Source of the DNA: Streptomyces sp. NBC_00576
GTDB lineage: Bacteria; Actinomycetota; Actinomycetes; Streptomycetales; Streptomycetaceae
DNA length: 64,000 bases
Direction of reading: 5' to 3'
Assembly: GCF_036345175.1 (NCBI RefSeq)
Contig: NZ_CP107780.1
Span: 3,596,001-3,660,000 of the forward strand
Made by a program: the position numbers and the translations under genes. This document shows, one piece after another, positions 45,758 through 56,829 of the stretch. The number at the start of each line of letters is the position of its first letter. Position 1 is the stretch's first letter. Under the pieces are notes generated by a model that made no database searches, had not been told where the DNA came from, and saw only the letters and a program-made list of their open reading frames with translations.

Positions 45758-48115
45758 ATGGATTCGACACGCGTGACGGAGCAACCCACCTCGCACGAGC
45801 ACCGGCGACCGGACAACGGCCGGCCGGACAACCCCGCGGACACCCGCGGGGCGCTTCTGCGTTCCCCGGAGGCGGCGGCCTTGCCGCTGCCGAAGCAGAC
45901 AACAGGGCAGGGAGGGGCCGCCGGTGGGCTGGAGGCCGCCGCAGGCTCTGTGACAGGCTCGGAGTGCCCCGAGACCGTCGGCGGCGCCGGTACGGCCGCG
46001 CACGACGCGGGAACAGCGGGAACAGAGGCGGGAACAGGCGCGATGGCATCCAGCTCGGGTACTGGTACCGGTACGTCCGGCTCCACCGGCCCCAACTCCG
46101 CAGGCCCCCCGGCCATCCCCGGCCCCGAGCACTCGCAGCCCGACCAGCAGTCCTCGACCGAGCCCGACGCGCACCGCCCGCGTCCGGCGCCGGACAGCAT
46201 CCCTGTCCAGCCGGACGGTGACACGGCCCGCCCCGGCACGGAGAACCACGCCGCCGAGAACCACGCCACGGGCAACCACACGGGCGTCGGCGCGCCCGCC
46301 GAGGTCCCCGGGCCCACCGACAGCGCCGAGACGCTCTCGGGCGCATCTGCGGGCAAGGAGCGGCGTTCCGGGCAGGGCAACCCCGCCGGCACCCCCCTGC
46401 CGATGCGGCGGGACGGCGACCGGCTGCGGTTCGTCGGTGCCGCCACCCGGCGGATCGCCCGGGGCATCGACCTCGACGAGATCGTGATGGGGCTGTGCCG
46501 GGCCACCGTGCCGACGTTCTCCGACACGATCCTCGTCTATCTGCGCGACCCGCTGCCCGTCGGCGACGAGCGGCCCACAGGACCGCTGGTGCTGCGGCTG
46601 CGCCGCACCGACCGGCTTCCGGCGGAGCGGGACACCGAGAACGGCTTCCTGGCCACCTCCGCCGTCCCGCAGCCCCCGCCCGAGCTGTCCCCGGTCAGCG
46701 CCGAACTGTGCGAGGTGCGTCCCGGCGGCGCGCTCGCCGAGGTGCTGCGCGGCGTACGGCCCGTCTTCGCGGACGCGCCCGCCGCCCGCGCCGCCCTGCC
46801 CGAACTGCTCGGCGAGGGCTGCGATCTGGACGTACCGGACGGACAGCGCGCGATCCTCGCCCCGCTGCGCGGCCGGCGGCGGGTCATCGGGGCCGCGCTC
46901 TTCCTGCGCCGGCCGGAGCGGATCCCGTTCGAGACGGACGATCTGCTGGTCGCCGCCCAGCTCGCCACCCACAGCGCCCTCGGCATCGACAAGGCGGTGC
47001 TGTACGGCCGCGAGGCCTACATCGCCGACGAGTTGCAGCGCACGATGCTGCCGGAGACCCTGCCGCGCCCGACAGGCGTGCGGCTGGCCTCCCGCTATCT
47101 CCCGGCCGCCGAGACCGCCCGCGTCGGCGGTGACTGGTACGACGCCATCCCGCTGCCCGGCAGCCGGGTCGCGCTCGTCGTCGGCGACGTCATGGGGCAC
47201 TCCATGACCAGCGCGGCCATCATGGGCCAGCTGCGGACGACTGCGCAGACCCTCGCCGGTCTCGACCTGCCCCCGCAGGAGGTCCTGCACCACCTCGACG
47301 AACAGGCCCAGCGGCTCGGTACGGACCGCATGGCGACCTGCCTGTACGCGGTGTACGACCCGGTATCGCACCGGATCACCATCGCCAACGCCGGTCATCC
47401 GCCGCCCGTCCTGCTGCACCTGGGCGGCCGGGCCGAGGTGCTGAAGGTGCCGTCCGGCGCGCCCATCGGCGTCGGCGGTGTCGACTTCGAGGCCGTCGAG
47501 CTGGACGCGCCCGCCGGCGCCACCCTGTTCCTCTACACCGACGGGCTCGTCGAGTCCCGGCTGCGGGACGTCTGGACCGGCATCGAGCAGCTGCGCGAGA
47601 AGCTCGCCGCGACCGCCCAGCTGACCGGGCCCGACCATCCGCCGCCCCTCGAAGCCCTGTGCGACGAGGTCCTCGACATGCTCGGCCCGGGCGACCGGGA
47701 CGACGACATCGCGCTGCTCGCCGCCCGCTTCGACGGCATCGCGCCGAGCGACGTCGCGTACTGGTACCTGGACCCGGAGGACGCGGCTCCCGGCCGGGCC
47801 CGCCGGCTCGCCCGGCGCGCCCTGTCCCGCTGGGGTCTGGAGGACCTGACGGACTCGGTGGAGCTGCTGGTCAGCGAGGTCGTGACGAACGCGGTGCGCT
47901 ACGCGACCAAGCCGATCACCCTCCGGCTGCTGCGGACCGACGTACTGCGCTGCGAGGTCGGCGACGACGTACCGCAGCTGCCGCGGCTGCGGCAGGCGCG
48001 GGCCACGGACGAGGGCGGGCGTGGCCTGTATCTCGTCAACCGGCTGGCCCGGCGCTGGGGTGCGACCCGGCTGAGCACGGGGAAGGTGGTCTGGTTCGAA
48101 CTGAACCGGACGTGA
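45758..48115 (+). CDS. GAF-PP2C(SpoIIE)-HATPase regulatory phosphatase
   Basis: A 785-residue partner-switching protein. The first 210 residues are low-complexity (Thr, Gly, Pro, Ala). A GAF-like domain (about 214-415) leads to the SpoIIE/PP2C phosphatase (about 417-660, with GGDWYDAIPLPG, GDVMGHSM and DDDIALLAARF) and a GHKL ATPase (about 670-780, with ELLVSEVVTNAVRYA and DEGGRGLYLVNRLA). It shares the end-domain order with the protein at 1680-4418 but lacks PAS domains. It probably controls a sigma factor through an unlinked STAS protein. The start could also be the GTG five codons downstream. Confidence 0.87.
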   Translation: MDSTRVTEQPTSHEHRRPDNGRPDNPADTRGALLRSPEAAALPLPKQTTGQGGAAGGLEAAAGSVTGSECPETVGGAGTAAHDAGTAGTEAGTGAMASSSGTGTGTSGSTGPNSAGPPAIPGPEHSQPDQQSSTEPDAHRPRPAPDSIPVQPDGDTARPGTENHAAENHATGNHTGVGAPAEVPGPTDSAETLSGASAGKERRSGQGNPAGTPLPMRRDGDRLRFVGAATRRIARGIDLDEIVMGLCRATVPTFSDTILVYLRDPLPVGDERPTGPLVLRLRRTDRLPAERDTENGFLATSAVPQPPPELSPVSAELCEVRPGGALAEVLRGVRPVFADAPAARAALPELLGEGCDLDVPDGQRAILAPLRGRRRVIGAALFLRRPERIPFETDDLLVAAQLATHSALGIDKAVLYGREAYIADELQRTMLPETLPRPTGVRLASRYLPAAETARVGGDWYDAIPLPGSRVALVVGDVMGHSMTSAAIMGQLRTTAQTLAGLDLPPQEVLHHLDEQAQRLGTDRMATCLYAVYDPVSHRITIANAGHPPPVLLHLGGRAEVLKVPSGAPIGVGGVDFEAVELDAPAGATLFLYTDGLVESRLRDVWTGIEQLREKLAATAQLTGPDHPPPLEALCDEVLDMLGPGDRDDDIALLAARFDGIAPSDVAYWYLDPEDAAPGRARRLARRALSRWGLEDLTDSVELLVSEVVTNAVRYATKPITLRLLRTDVLRCEVGDDVPQLPRLRQARATDEGGRGLYLVNRLARRWGATRLSTGKVVWFELNRT

Positions 48116-48145
48116 GCGGTCACGGTCGTATGAACGAGGTCGCAT

Positions 48146-48191
48146 GTACGAGGAAGGGCCCCCGGTGATCACCGGGGGCCCTTCCTCGTAC
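48146..48191. terminator. 46-bp perfect palindrome, bidirectional terminator
   Basis: Two 23-bp arms with no mismatch, centred on TGATCA, lie between the convergent phosphatase and penicillin-binding protein genes. It would form a very stable hairpin in either transcript. Confidence 0.9.
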
Positions 48192-48195
48192 GTAC

Positions 48196-50637
<2,442 letters not shown>

Positions 50638-50833
50638 GAGTTCGCTTCGCTCCGGTTCCTTCTTGTGTTCCGTCTCGCACGTCACACAGGTTCGTGGCTC
50701 AGGTCAGCTCAGAAAAATAACACCGGCAGATAAGACGACGAGATTTCGATCCCGCCTTTTCCGGACGTGACAATCAGCACCCACCCCACTGGAACCGACT
50801 ACTGGGGGGTGCGGAAGGTTGCCGGGCGAGCTA

Positions 50834-50847
50834 AAGTGATATCACTT
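50834..50847. promoter_or_regulatory. Perfect palindrome AAGTGATATCACTT upstream of the SPFH gene
   Basis: A 14-bp perfect dyad lies 54 bp before the SPFH start, ahead of a TAGGGT (50862-50867) that could serve as a -10 box. It is a likely repressor or activator operator. Confidence 0.65.
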
Positions 50848-50901
50848 AGCTAGAACACTGCTAGGGTCTGGCGACACCAGACCATGAAACGGGGGCCATC
50901 C

Positions 50902-51849
50902 ATGACCACGGACAACTCCACTCCGACCACCGATCCCGACGCCGATCTGCCCGACATGCCCGACCCGCAGGTCCGGGAGTTTCCCGCCCACAGCATCGGC
51001 GGCGGACTCGCCCTGCTGGTGGGGCTGGTCGGACTCGCGCTCGGCGTCGGCATGGTCGTCAGCGCGACGGCCGTCTCCGGCGGCGGGGCCAAGGCCGCGC
51101 TGATCGTGCCCGGCATCCTGGTCGGCCTCTGCTCCTTCATCGCCATGTGCGGCCTGAACACGGTGGCGCCGGGCGAGGCCCGGGTCGTCCAGCTCTTCGG
51201 GCGGTACCGGGGGACGATCCGGCAGGACGGACTGCGCTGGGTGAACCCGCTCACCTCGCGCACGAAGATCTCGACCCGGGTCCGCAACCACGAAACGGCC
51301 GTCCTCAAGGTCAACGACGCCTACGGCAACCCGATCGAGCTCGCCTCGGTCGTGGTGTGGAAGGTCAAGGACACCGCGCAGGCGACGTTCGAGGTGGACA
51401 ACTACATCGAGTTCGTCGCCACCCAGACCGAGGCGGCCGTCCGGCACATCGCCATCGAGTACCCGTACGACGCCCACGAGGAGGACGGGCTCTCGCTGCG
51501 CGGCAACGCCGAGGAGATCACCGAGAAGCTGGCCGTCGAGCTGCACGCGCGCGTGGCGGCGGCCGGCGTCCAGATCATCGAGTCCCGCTTCACCCACCTC
51601 GCGTACGCTCCCGAGATCGCCTCCGCGATGCTCCAGCGGCAGCAGGCGGGGGCGGTCGTCGCCGCACGGCGGCTGATCGTCGACGGCGCGGTCGGGATGG
51701 TCGAGGCCGCGCTCGCCCGGATCACCGAGCAGGACATCGTGGAGCTGGACTCCGAACGGAAGGCGGCGATGGTGTCGAACCTGCTGGTGGTGCTGTGCGG
51801 CGACCGAGCGGCGCAGCCGGTCCTGAACACGGGGTCCCTGTACCAGTGA
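50902..51849 (+). CDS. SPFH/band-7 domain membrane protein
   Basis: A 315-residue protein. Two adjacent hydrophobic segments (about 32-80) anchor it, followed by an SPFH domain beginning NTVAPGEARVVQLFGRYRGTIRQDGLRWVNPL and continuing to a helical C-terminus (AGAVVAARRLIVDGAVGMVEAAL). SPFH proteins form membrane cages or microdomains that organise proteases and stress responses. ATG at 50902 follows GGGGG at 6 nt. It overlaps the next gene by GTGA, so both are made together. Confidence 0.9.
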   Translation: MTTDNSTPTTDPDADLPDMPDPQVREFPAHSIGGGLALLVGLVGLALGVGMVVSATAVSGGGAKAALIVPGILVGLCSFIAMCGLNTVAPGEARVVQLFGRYRGTIRQDGLRWVNPLTSRTKISTRVRNHETAVLKVNDAYGNPIELASVVVWKVKDTAQATFEVDNYIEFVATQTEAAVRHIAIEYPYDAHEEDGLSLRGNAEEITEKLAVELHARVAAAGVQIIESRFTHLAYAPEIASAMLQRQQAGAVVAARRLIVDGAVGMVEAALARITEQDIVELDSERKAAMVSNLLVVLCGDRAAQPVLNTGSLYQ

Positions 51850-52142
51850 GTGGTCCCTCCGGGGGTTCGGCGGGTGAGAACCCCGAGGACCTCGAACGCC
51901 CCGAGCGCCCCGAGCGGCGGCCGCAACAGCAGCGCAAGCAGGTGCTGCTGCGGCTGGACCCTGCCGTGTACGAGGCGCTCGCCCGGTGGGCGGGGGATGA
52001 GCTGCGCTCGGCCAACGCGCAGATCGAGTTTCTGTTGCGGCGGGCGTTGGCGGAGGCGGGAAGGCTGCCGGGGGAAGCGGGGCCGATTCCTCGGCGCGGG
52101 CGTCCCCCTGGGGGCTCCGCCCCCAGACCCCCGTCGGCCTGA
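51846..52142 (+). CDS. Ribbon-helix-helix (Arc/HicB-like) small protein
   Basis: A 98-residue protein. After an acidic and Arg/Gln linker, residues 32-75 (KQVLLRLDPAVYEALARWAG ... NAQIEFLLRRALAEAG) form a ribbon-helix-helix: one strand with alternating basic residues and two helices. It may bind DNA or act as an antitoxin-like adaptor; no HicA toxin follows. The start codon overlaps the SPFH stop. The last 14 residues (RPPGGSAPRPPSA region) are encoded by a dispersed repeat. Confidence 0.85.
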   Translation: MSGPSGGSAGENPEDLERPERPERRPQQQRKQVLLRLDPAVYEALARWAGDELRSANAQIEFLLRRALAEAGRLPGEAGPIPRRGRPPGGSAPRPPSA

Positions 52143-52194
52143 AGGGCCTCGTCCTCAAACTCCCCCAGAGGGGGGACCCCCGGACGGGCTGAAG
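52104..52194. repeat. Dispersed intergenic repeat, copy D (5'-shortened)
   Basis: This contains GGGGGCTCCGCCCCCAGACC, CCTCGTCCTCAAAC and the CCCCCAGAGGGGGG insert seen in copy C. It lacks the leading CGCCGCCCCTACCC block and overlaps the 3' end of the ribbon-helix-helix gene. Confidence 0.82.
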
Positions 52195-52311
52195 ATGCCC
52201 GTCCGGCACTGAGATGCACCCGCCCGCCGCCGGAGAGTGCCCGGTGACAGAACCGTGACAATCGGCTCCCACCTGCGCACTCACACCCCATCCCGCACCC
52301 CCTCCCACGCT

Positions 52312-52356
52312 CTATACACGGCAGGTATACACACCACGTATACCCCGTGCGTATAG
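52312..52356. promoter_or_regulatory. 45-bp PadR operator with four half-sites
   Basis: CTATAC (52312), GGTATAC (52324), GTATACC (52338) and GTATAG (52351) are symmetric about position 52334. The last half-site overlaps TATAGT, a -10 box 7 nt before the padR ATG. PadR repressors bind such AT-centred dyads in their own promoters. Confidence 0.75.
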
Positions 52357-52364
52357 TCCTCCCC

Positions 52365-52892
52365 ATGTCCATCGGTCACACCCTTCTGGGACTCCTGGAG
52401 TCCGGCCCCCGACACGGTTACGACCTGAAGCGGGCCTTCGACGAGAAGTTCGGTCATGATCGCCCGCTGCACTACGGGCAGGTCTACTCGACGATGTCCC
52501 GACTGCTGAAGCACGGGCTCGTCGAGGTCGACGGGATCGAGGCCGGCGACGGCCCCGAGCGGAAGCGTTACGCGATCACCGACGCCGGGATCACCGACGT
52601 ACAGCGGTGGCTCGCCACGCCCGAGAAGCCCGAGCCGTATCTGCAGTCGGTCCTCTACACGAAGGTCGTCCTCGCGCTGCTCACGCACCGGAACGCCGGT
52701 GACATCCTCGACACGCAGCGCTCCGAGCACCTGCGGATGATGCGCATCCTGACCGACCGCAAGCGCAAGGGCGACCTCGCCGACCAGCTCATCTGCGACC
52801 ACGCCCTGTTCCACCTCGAAGCCGATCTGCGCTGGCTGGAACTGACCGCCGCGCGTCTCGACAAACTCGCTCTGGCGGTGACGGCCCGATGA
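52365..52892 (+). CDS. PadR-family repressor of the ABC exporter operon
   Basis: A 175-residue PadR. The N-terminal winged helix reads GHTLLGLLESGPRHGYDLKRAF ... YGQVYSTMSRLLKHGLVEV; the C-terminal helices (about 90-170) dimerise. It is probably derepressed by the compound that the following ABC system handles. The ATG is placed 7 nt after the -10 box, so it should be leaderless. It overlaps the ATPase gene by ATGA. Confidence 0.9.
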   Translation: MSIGHTLLGLLESGPRHGYDLKRAFDEKFGHDRPLHYGQVYSTMSRLLKHGLVEVDGIEAGDGPERKRYAITDAGITDVQRWLATPEKPEPYLQSVLYTKVVLALLTHRNAGDILDTQRSEHLRMMRILTDRKRKGDLADQLICDHALFHLEADLRWLELTAARLDKLALAVTAR

Positions 52893-53584
52893 CCTCGACC
52901 CCTCCTCCCGGTTCCCTGCTCGTCGCGAGCGAACTGCGCAAGGCCTACGGCCCGACCAACGCGCTCGACGGCGCCGAGTTCTCGATCCACCCCGGCGAGG
53001 TCGTCGCCGTGATGGGCCCGTCCGGGTCCGGCAAGTCGACCCTGCTGCACTGTCTCGCCGGGATCGTGCCGCCCGACTCGGGGTCCATCACGTACAACGG
53101 GCGTGAGATGGCCGGCATGAGCGACGCGCAGCGCAGTCAGCTGCGGCGCACCGAGTTCGGGTTCGTGTTCCAGTTCGGGCAGCTCGTCCCGGAACTCACC
53201 TGCGTCGAGAACGTGGCGCTCCCGCTCCGTCTCAACGGGACCTCCCGCAAGGAGGCCGAGCGGACCGCACTGTCCTGGATGGAGCGGCTGGAGGTCGACG
53301 ACCTCAAGGGCAAGCGGCCCGGCGAGGTGTCCGGCGGTCAGGGTCAACGGGTTGCCGTCGCACGCGCGTTGGTCACCGGTCCCCGGGTGCTGTTCGCCGA
53401 CGAGCCCACCGGTGCCCTCGACTCGCTCAACGGCGAGCGCGTGATGGAGCTGCTCACCGAGGCCGCCCGGTCGACCAACGCGGCCGTCGTGCTCGTCACC
53501 CACGAGGCACGGGTGGCCGCCTACTCGGACCGCGAGATCGTCGTACGGGACGGGAAGTCACGGGACATGGAGCGCGTCGTATGA
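52889..53584 (+). CDS. ABC transporter ATPase (LolD/MacB type)
   Basis: A 231-residue ATPase. Walker A is GPSGSGKST (about residues 44-52), the signature is SGGQGQRVAVARAL, Walker B is VLFADEPTGALD and the H-loop is VTHEARV. It pairs with the FtsX-like permease that overlaps it by 4 bp, forming an exporter or mechanotransmission-type system controlled by the PadR upstream. Confidence 0.94.
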   Translation: MTSTPPPGSLLVASELRKAYGPTNALDGAEFSIHPGEVVAVMGPSGSGKSTLLHCLAGIVPPDSGSITYNGREMAGMSDAQRSQLRRTEFGFVFQFGQLVPELTCVENVALPLRLNGTSRKEAERTALSWMERLEVDDLKGKRPGEVSGGQGQRVAVARALVTGPRVLFADEPTGALDSLNGERVMELLTEAARSTNAAVVLVTHEARVAAYSDREIVVRDGKSRDMERVV

Positions 53585-55914
53585 GCGCTCGGCAGTGGAC
53601 GAGGGACTTGGGGCTGGGGGTCCGGTTCGCCTTCACGGGCGGGCGCGAGGGCTGGGGGCGGGTCCTGCTGACGGCCGTCGGGGTCGGGCTCGGGGTGGCG
53701 CTGCTGCTGCTGACGACCGCCATCCCGAGCGCCCTGGCGGCCCGGGGCGATCGCGAGAGCGCCCGGACGAACATCATGTACGTCGACACGCAGATGCCGA
53801 AGGCCGACAACACGCTGCTCGTCGCCATGGCGGACACGAACTTCCGCGCCGACGACATACGCGGGCGGGCACTGGAGGCCGAGGGGCCACGGGCGCCCTT
53901 GCCGCCGGGGGTCGACAAACTCCCCGCGGCCGGGGAGATGGTCGTCTCGCCCGCTCTCGAAAGGCTGCTGAAGTCCGGCGACGGCAAGCTGCTGCGGGAG
54001 CGGCTGCCGGACCGGATCGTCGGCACCATCGACGACAACGGGCTCAGGGGACCGGCCGAACTCGCCTTCTACCGGGGCGCCGACAATCTCGCGGAGCACC
54101 TCACCAACGGTGTGAACGCGCGGATCAACCGGTTCGGGGATCTGGAATCGAGTTCCGAGGGGATGGACCCCGTCCTGCTCCTCCTCACCCTCGTCGTCTT
54201 CGTGGTGCTGCTGATGCCGGTCGGTGTCTTCATCGCCACGGCCGTACGGTTCGGCGGTGAGCGGCGCGACCGGCGGCTGGCCGCGCTGCGGCTGGTCGGG
54301 GCCGACGGCATGATGACCCGGCGGATCGCGGCGGGCGAGGCCTTTGCGGGCGCCGCGGTCGGGCTCGTCCTCGGCGCCGTCTTCTTCCTGATCGGCCGTC
54401 AGGCCGCGGGCTACGTCGAAATCCTCGACATGAGCGTCTTCCCCAGCGATCTGAATCCGGCTCCCGCGCTGGCCGTCCTGGTCGGGGTCGCCGTCCCGGT
54501 GGCCGCAGTGCTGGTCACCCTGTTCGCGCTGCGCGGTGTCGTGATCGAACCGCTCGGCGTGGTGCGTACGGCCAGGCCGCCGCGCCGTCGGCTGTGGTGG
54601 CGGCTGCTGATGCCGCTGGGCGGGATCGCGGCGCTCTCTCCCATGATCGGGCAGGGCAACGACGCCGGGCAGTTCAACGACCTCCTCGTCATCACCGGTG
54701 TCACGCTGCTGCTCGTCGGGGTGACCGCGCTGCTGCCCTGGGTCGTCGAGGCGACCGTCGCCCGGCTCGGCTCCGGCGGGCTCTCCTGGCAACTGGCCGT
54801 CCGGCGTCTCCAGTTGAGCAGCGGTACCGCGGCGCGCATGGTGAACGGCATCGCGGTGGCGGTGGCCGGTGCGATCGCGCTGCAGATGTTCTTCGCCGGG
54901 GTCTCCGGCGCCTACACGACCGCGTCGGACCAGGACCTCGACCGGGCCCAGATGGAGTTCAGCGTTCCCGACAACGTCTCCCCGGCCTCGGCCGCCCAGA
55001 AGCTCACCAGCACCAAGGGCGTACGGAAGATCACCGTGATCTCCTCCGCCTCGGTCGGCGATAAGGCCAAAGACCCGGAAAACTCTGTCGAGTTGACCAT
55101 CGGCGACTGCGCGACGCTGCGTGAGATGGGCCATCTGCCCTCGTGCCGCGACGGCGATGCCTTCACCGTGCGGGGCGCCGAGTACGACACGGTGACGCCC
55201 CGAATGGTCAAGCCGGGCCGGGAGTTGTGGATCAGCTCGGACCGCGCCCTGGCGACGACGAAGCCGTCGGACGCCTGGACGGTGCCGGCGGGCCTCAAGC
55301 AGGCCGGCGTGCGCGAGGACCCGTCCGGGGTCGAGCACGGCGGCATCCTCGCCACGCCGGGCGCCCTGCCCAAGGAGACCGTGGCGGAGGCCGCCGGACG
55401 GATCTTCATCGGCCTCGACCCCGAGGTGGCGGACGCCCACGACCTGGTCCGCAACACGGCGGCGCGGATCGACCCTCTCACGGCGCCCGACACCTGGACG
55501 TCGAGCGACCGCACCAAGCAGTTCAACTCGATCCGCACCGGCCTCTTCGTCGGCGCGACCTGCGTCCTGTTGCTGATCGGGGTGAGCCTGCTGGTCTCGC
55601 AGCTGGAGCAGTTGCGCGAGCGCCGGAAGCTGCTGTCGTCCCTGGTCGCCTTCGGCACCCGGCGGCGCACCCTGAGCCTGTCGGTGCTGTGGCAGACGGC
55701 GATCCCGATCGGACTGGGGCTGATGCTGTCGTCGGTGGTGGGACTGACCCTGGGCGTCGTCCTGCTGAAGATGACGAGCAGGTCGGTCCACGTCGACTGG
55801 GCCGCCGTACTGGCGATGACCGGCATCGGCGCGGGAGTCGTCCTCCTGGTGACGCTGCTGAGCCTGCCGCCGCTGCTGCGGCTGATGCGCGCGGAGGGCC
55901 TGCGCACGGAGTGA
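53581..55914 (+). CDS. FtsX-like ABC permease
   Basis: A 777-residue permease with two FtsX domains. An N-terminal helix (about 20-45) is followed by an exported segment, helices at about 190-330 and a long second exported domain (about 440-650). Three C-terminal helices (about 660-765) contain SLLVSQLEQLRERRKLLSSLVAFGTRR. This architecture, without a fused periplasmic adaptor, is typical of actinobacterial antimicrobial-peptide or lipid-related ABC systems. It is the last gene of the operon. Confidence 0.92.
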   Translation: MSARQWTRDLGLGVRFAFTGGREGWGRVLLTAVGVGLGVALLLLTTAIPSALAARGDRESARTNIMYVDTQMPKADNTLLVAMADTNFRADDIRGRALEAEGPRAPLPPGVDKLPAAGEMVVSPALERLLKSGDGKLLRERLPDRIVGTIDDNGLRGPAELAFYRGADNLAEHLTNGVNARINRFGDLESSSEGMDPVLLLLTLVVFVVLLMPVGVFIATAVRFGGERRDRRLAALRLVGADGMMTRRIAAGEAFAGAAVGLVLGAVFFLIGRQAAGYVEILDMSVFPSDLNPAPALAVLVGVAVPVAAVLVTLFALRGVVIEPLGVVRTARPPRRRLWWRLLMPLGGIAALSPMIGQGNDAGQFNDLLVITGVTLLLVGVTALLPWVVEATVARLGSGGLSWQLAVRRLQLSSGTAARMVNGIAVAVAGAIALQMFFAGVSGAYTTASDQDLDRAQMEFSVPDNVSPASAAQKLTSTKGVRKITVISSASVGDKAKDPENSVELTIGDCATLREMGHLPSCRDGDAFTVRGAEYDTVTPRMVKPGRELWISSDRALATTKPSDAWTVPAGLKQAGVREDPSGVEHGGILATPGALPKETVAEAAGRIFIGLDPEVADAHDLVRNTAARIDPLTAPDTWTSSDRTKQFNSIRTGLFVGATCVLLLIGVSLLVSQLEQLRERRKLLSSLVAFGTRRRTLSLSVLWQTAIPIGLGLMLSSVVGLTLGVVLLKMTSRSVHVDWAAVLAMTGIGAGVVLLVTLLSLPPLLRLMRAEGLRTE

Positions 55915-55930
55915 CCCTCCCGCGCACCCC

Positions 55931-55962
55931 CGCCGACGGGCCCCTCGAGGGGCCCGTCGGCG
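55931..55962. terminator. 32-bp perfect palindrome, bidirectional terminator
   Basis: 16-bp perfect arms centred on CTCGAG (CGCCGACGGGCCCC and its complement) lie between the convergent permease and roadblock genes. Confidence 0.9.
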
Positions 55963-55968
55963 TTCCGC

Positions 55969-56397
55969 TCAGAGGCTGTACTCCTTGACCACCCGCCGCA
56001 CCTGGGCGAAGAGCATGCCGACGTTGACCGCCTTGCGGCAGACGACCACGGCGACGACGTCCTGCTGCTCGTTCAGCCGCACGAACAGGTGAGTGAGGTT
56101 CTCGCTGTTGACGAGGATCTCCTGGAAGAAGTGCTGGTCGCTCGGGGTGCCCCGCCGTTCCTTGAACACGTCCTCGATCATCACGACCGTACGGCCCTGG
56201 AACAGGTCGAGGGTCGCGCCCGCCAGCAGGTCGAGTACCTCCGGCGGATGGTTGTCGACCGTCTCGTACGACAGCAGCATCCCGGTGGCCATGTCGACCA
56301 CCCCGGACGCGACACACTCGGGGGCATCGGTACGGAGCGCCTTGACCAGGCTCATGACCTGGTCGGAGAAACCTGTGGTCATGCGTTTCGTCGCCAT
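55969..56397 (-). CDS. Roadblock/LC7-like protein, diverged
   Basis: A protein of about 142 residues with a roadblock-like fold pattern: LVKALRTDAPECVASGVVDMATGMLLSYETVD, a middle helix and ENLTHLFVRLNEQQDVVAVVVCRKAVNVGMLFAQVRRVV. Such proteins regulate small GTPases or form dimers with other roadblock proteins. A GTG at 56409 overlaps the preceding stop as GTGA, but its ribosome site is too close, so ATG 56397 after AAGGA is preferred. It is the last gene of the three-gene operon. Confidence 0.8.
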   Translation of the reverse strand: MATKRMTTGFSDQVMSLVKALRTDAPECVASGVVDMATGMLLSYETVDNHPPEVLDLLAGATLDLFQGRTVVMIEDVFKERRGTPSDQHFFQEILVNSENLTHLFVRLNEQQDVVAVVVCRKAVNVGMLFAQVRRVVKEYSL

Positions 56398-56405
56398 CCT
56401 TTCCT

Positions 56406-56804
56406 TCACACTCCTTCGGTCGCCACGGCGGGGTCCGTCGCGGTGAGGATCGAGCCGATACGGCGCAGCGCCGGCTGGGTCGCGCGGTGCAGCCGGTCCA
56501 GGTCGACGCCCTCGTCGCCGAGTACGACCATCAGCGCGGTGTCCCCGACGGCGTAGAACGCGGCACAGCCCTGACTGCCGTAGGTGACCGTCCGGCGCAG
56601 GGTGCCGCGGCCGGTCGCCTGGGCGGCCCGGCGGGCGAGACCGAGCCCCGCGGCGGCGATGGCGGCGAGGCCTTCGGGGTCGATCGACTCCGCGGTGTCC
56701 GCCGCTATGAGCAGTCCGTCGGTGGCGGCAATTGCCGTGTCGGTGATTCCTTCCACTTTTTCGCGCAGATCGCGCATTTCCATGGCCAGCGCATTGTGGT
56801 CCAT
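56406..56804 (-). CDS. Roadblock/LC7 (MglB-like) protein
   Basis: A 132-residue roadblock domain. The pattern is MRDLREKVEGITDTAIAATDGLLIAADTAESIDPEGLAAIAAAGLGLARRAA, then TVTYGSQGCAAFYAVGDTALMVVLGDEGVDLDRLH, close to CvnB-type proteins of Streptomyces conservons. Those normally sit beside a histidine-kinase-like gene, a DUF742 gene and a GTPase gene, none of which is here. ATG follows GGGGAG at 8 nt. Confidence 0.87.
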   Translation of the reverse strand: MDHNALAMEMRDLREKVEGITDTAIAATDGLLIAADTAESIDPEGLAAIAAAGLGLARRAAQATGRGTLRRTVTYGSQGCAAFYAVGDTALMVVLGDEGVDLDRLHRATQPALRRIGSILTATDPAVATEGV

Positions 56805-56829
56805 GTACTCAACTCCCCTATGACTTCTA

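Noticed and set aside
45594..45776. 60-codon plus-strand frame overlapping the SpoIIE/ATPase start
   Set aside because: Weak ribosome site, no known motif, and it overlaps the next gene. It could be a leader peptide, but there is no support.
51846..52142. HicAB toxin-antitoxin locus
   Set aside because: There is a ribbon-helix-helix protein but no HicA-like toxin on either side.
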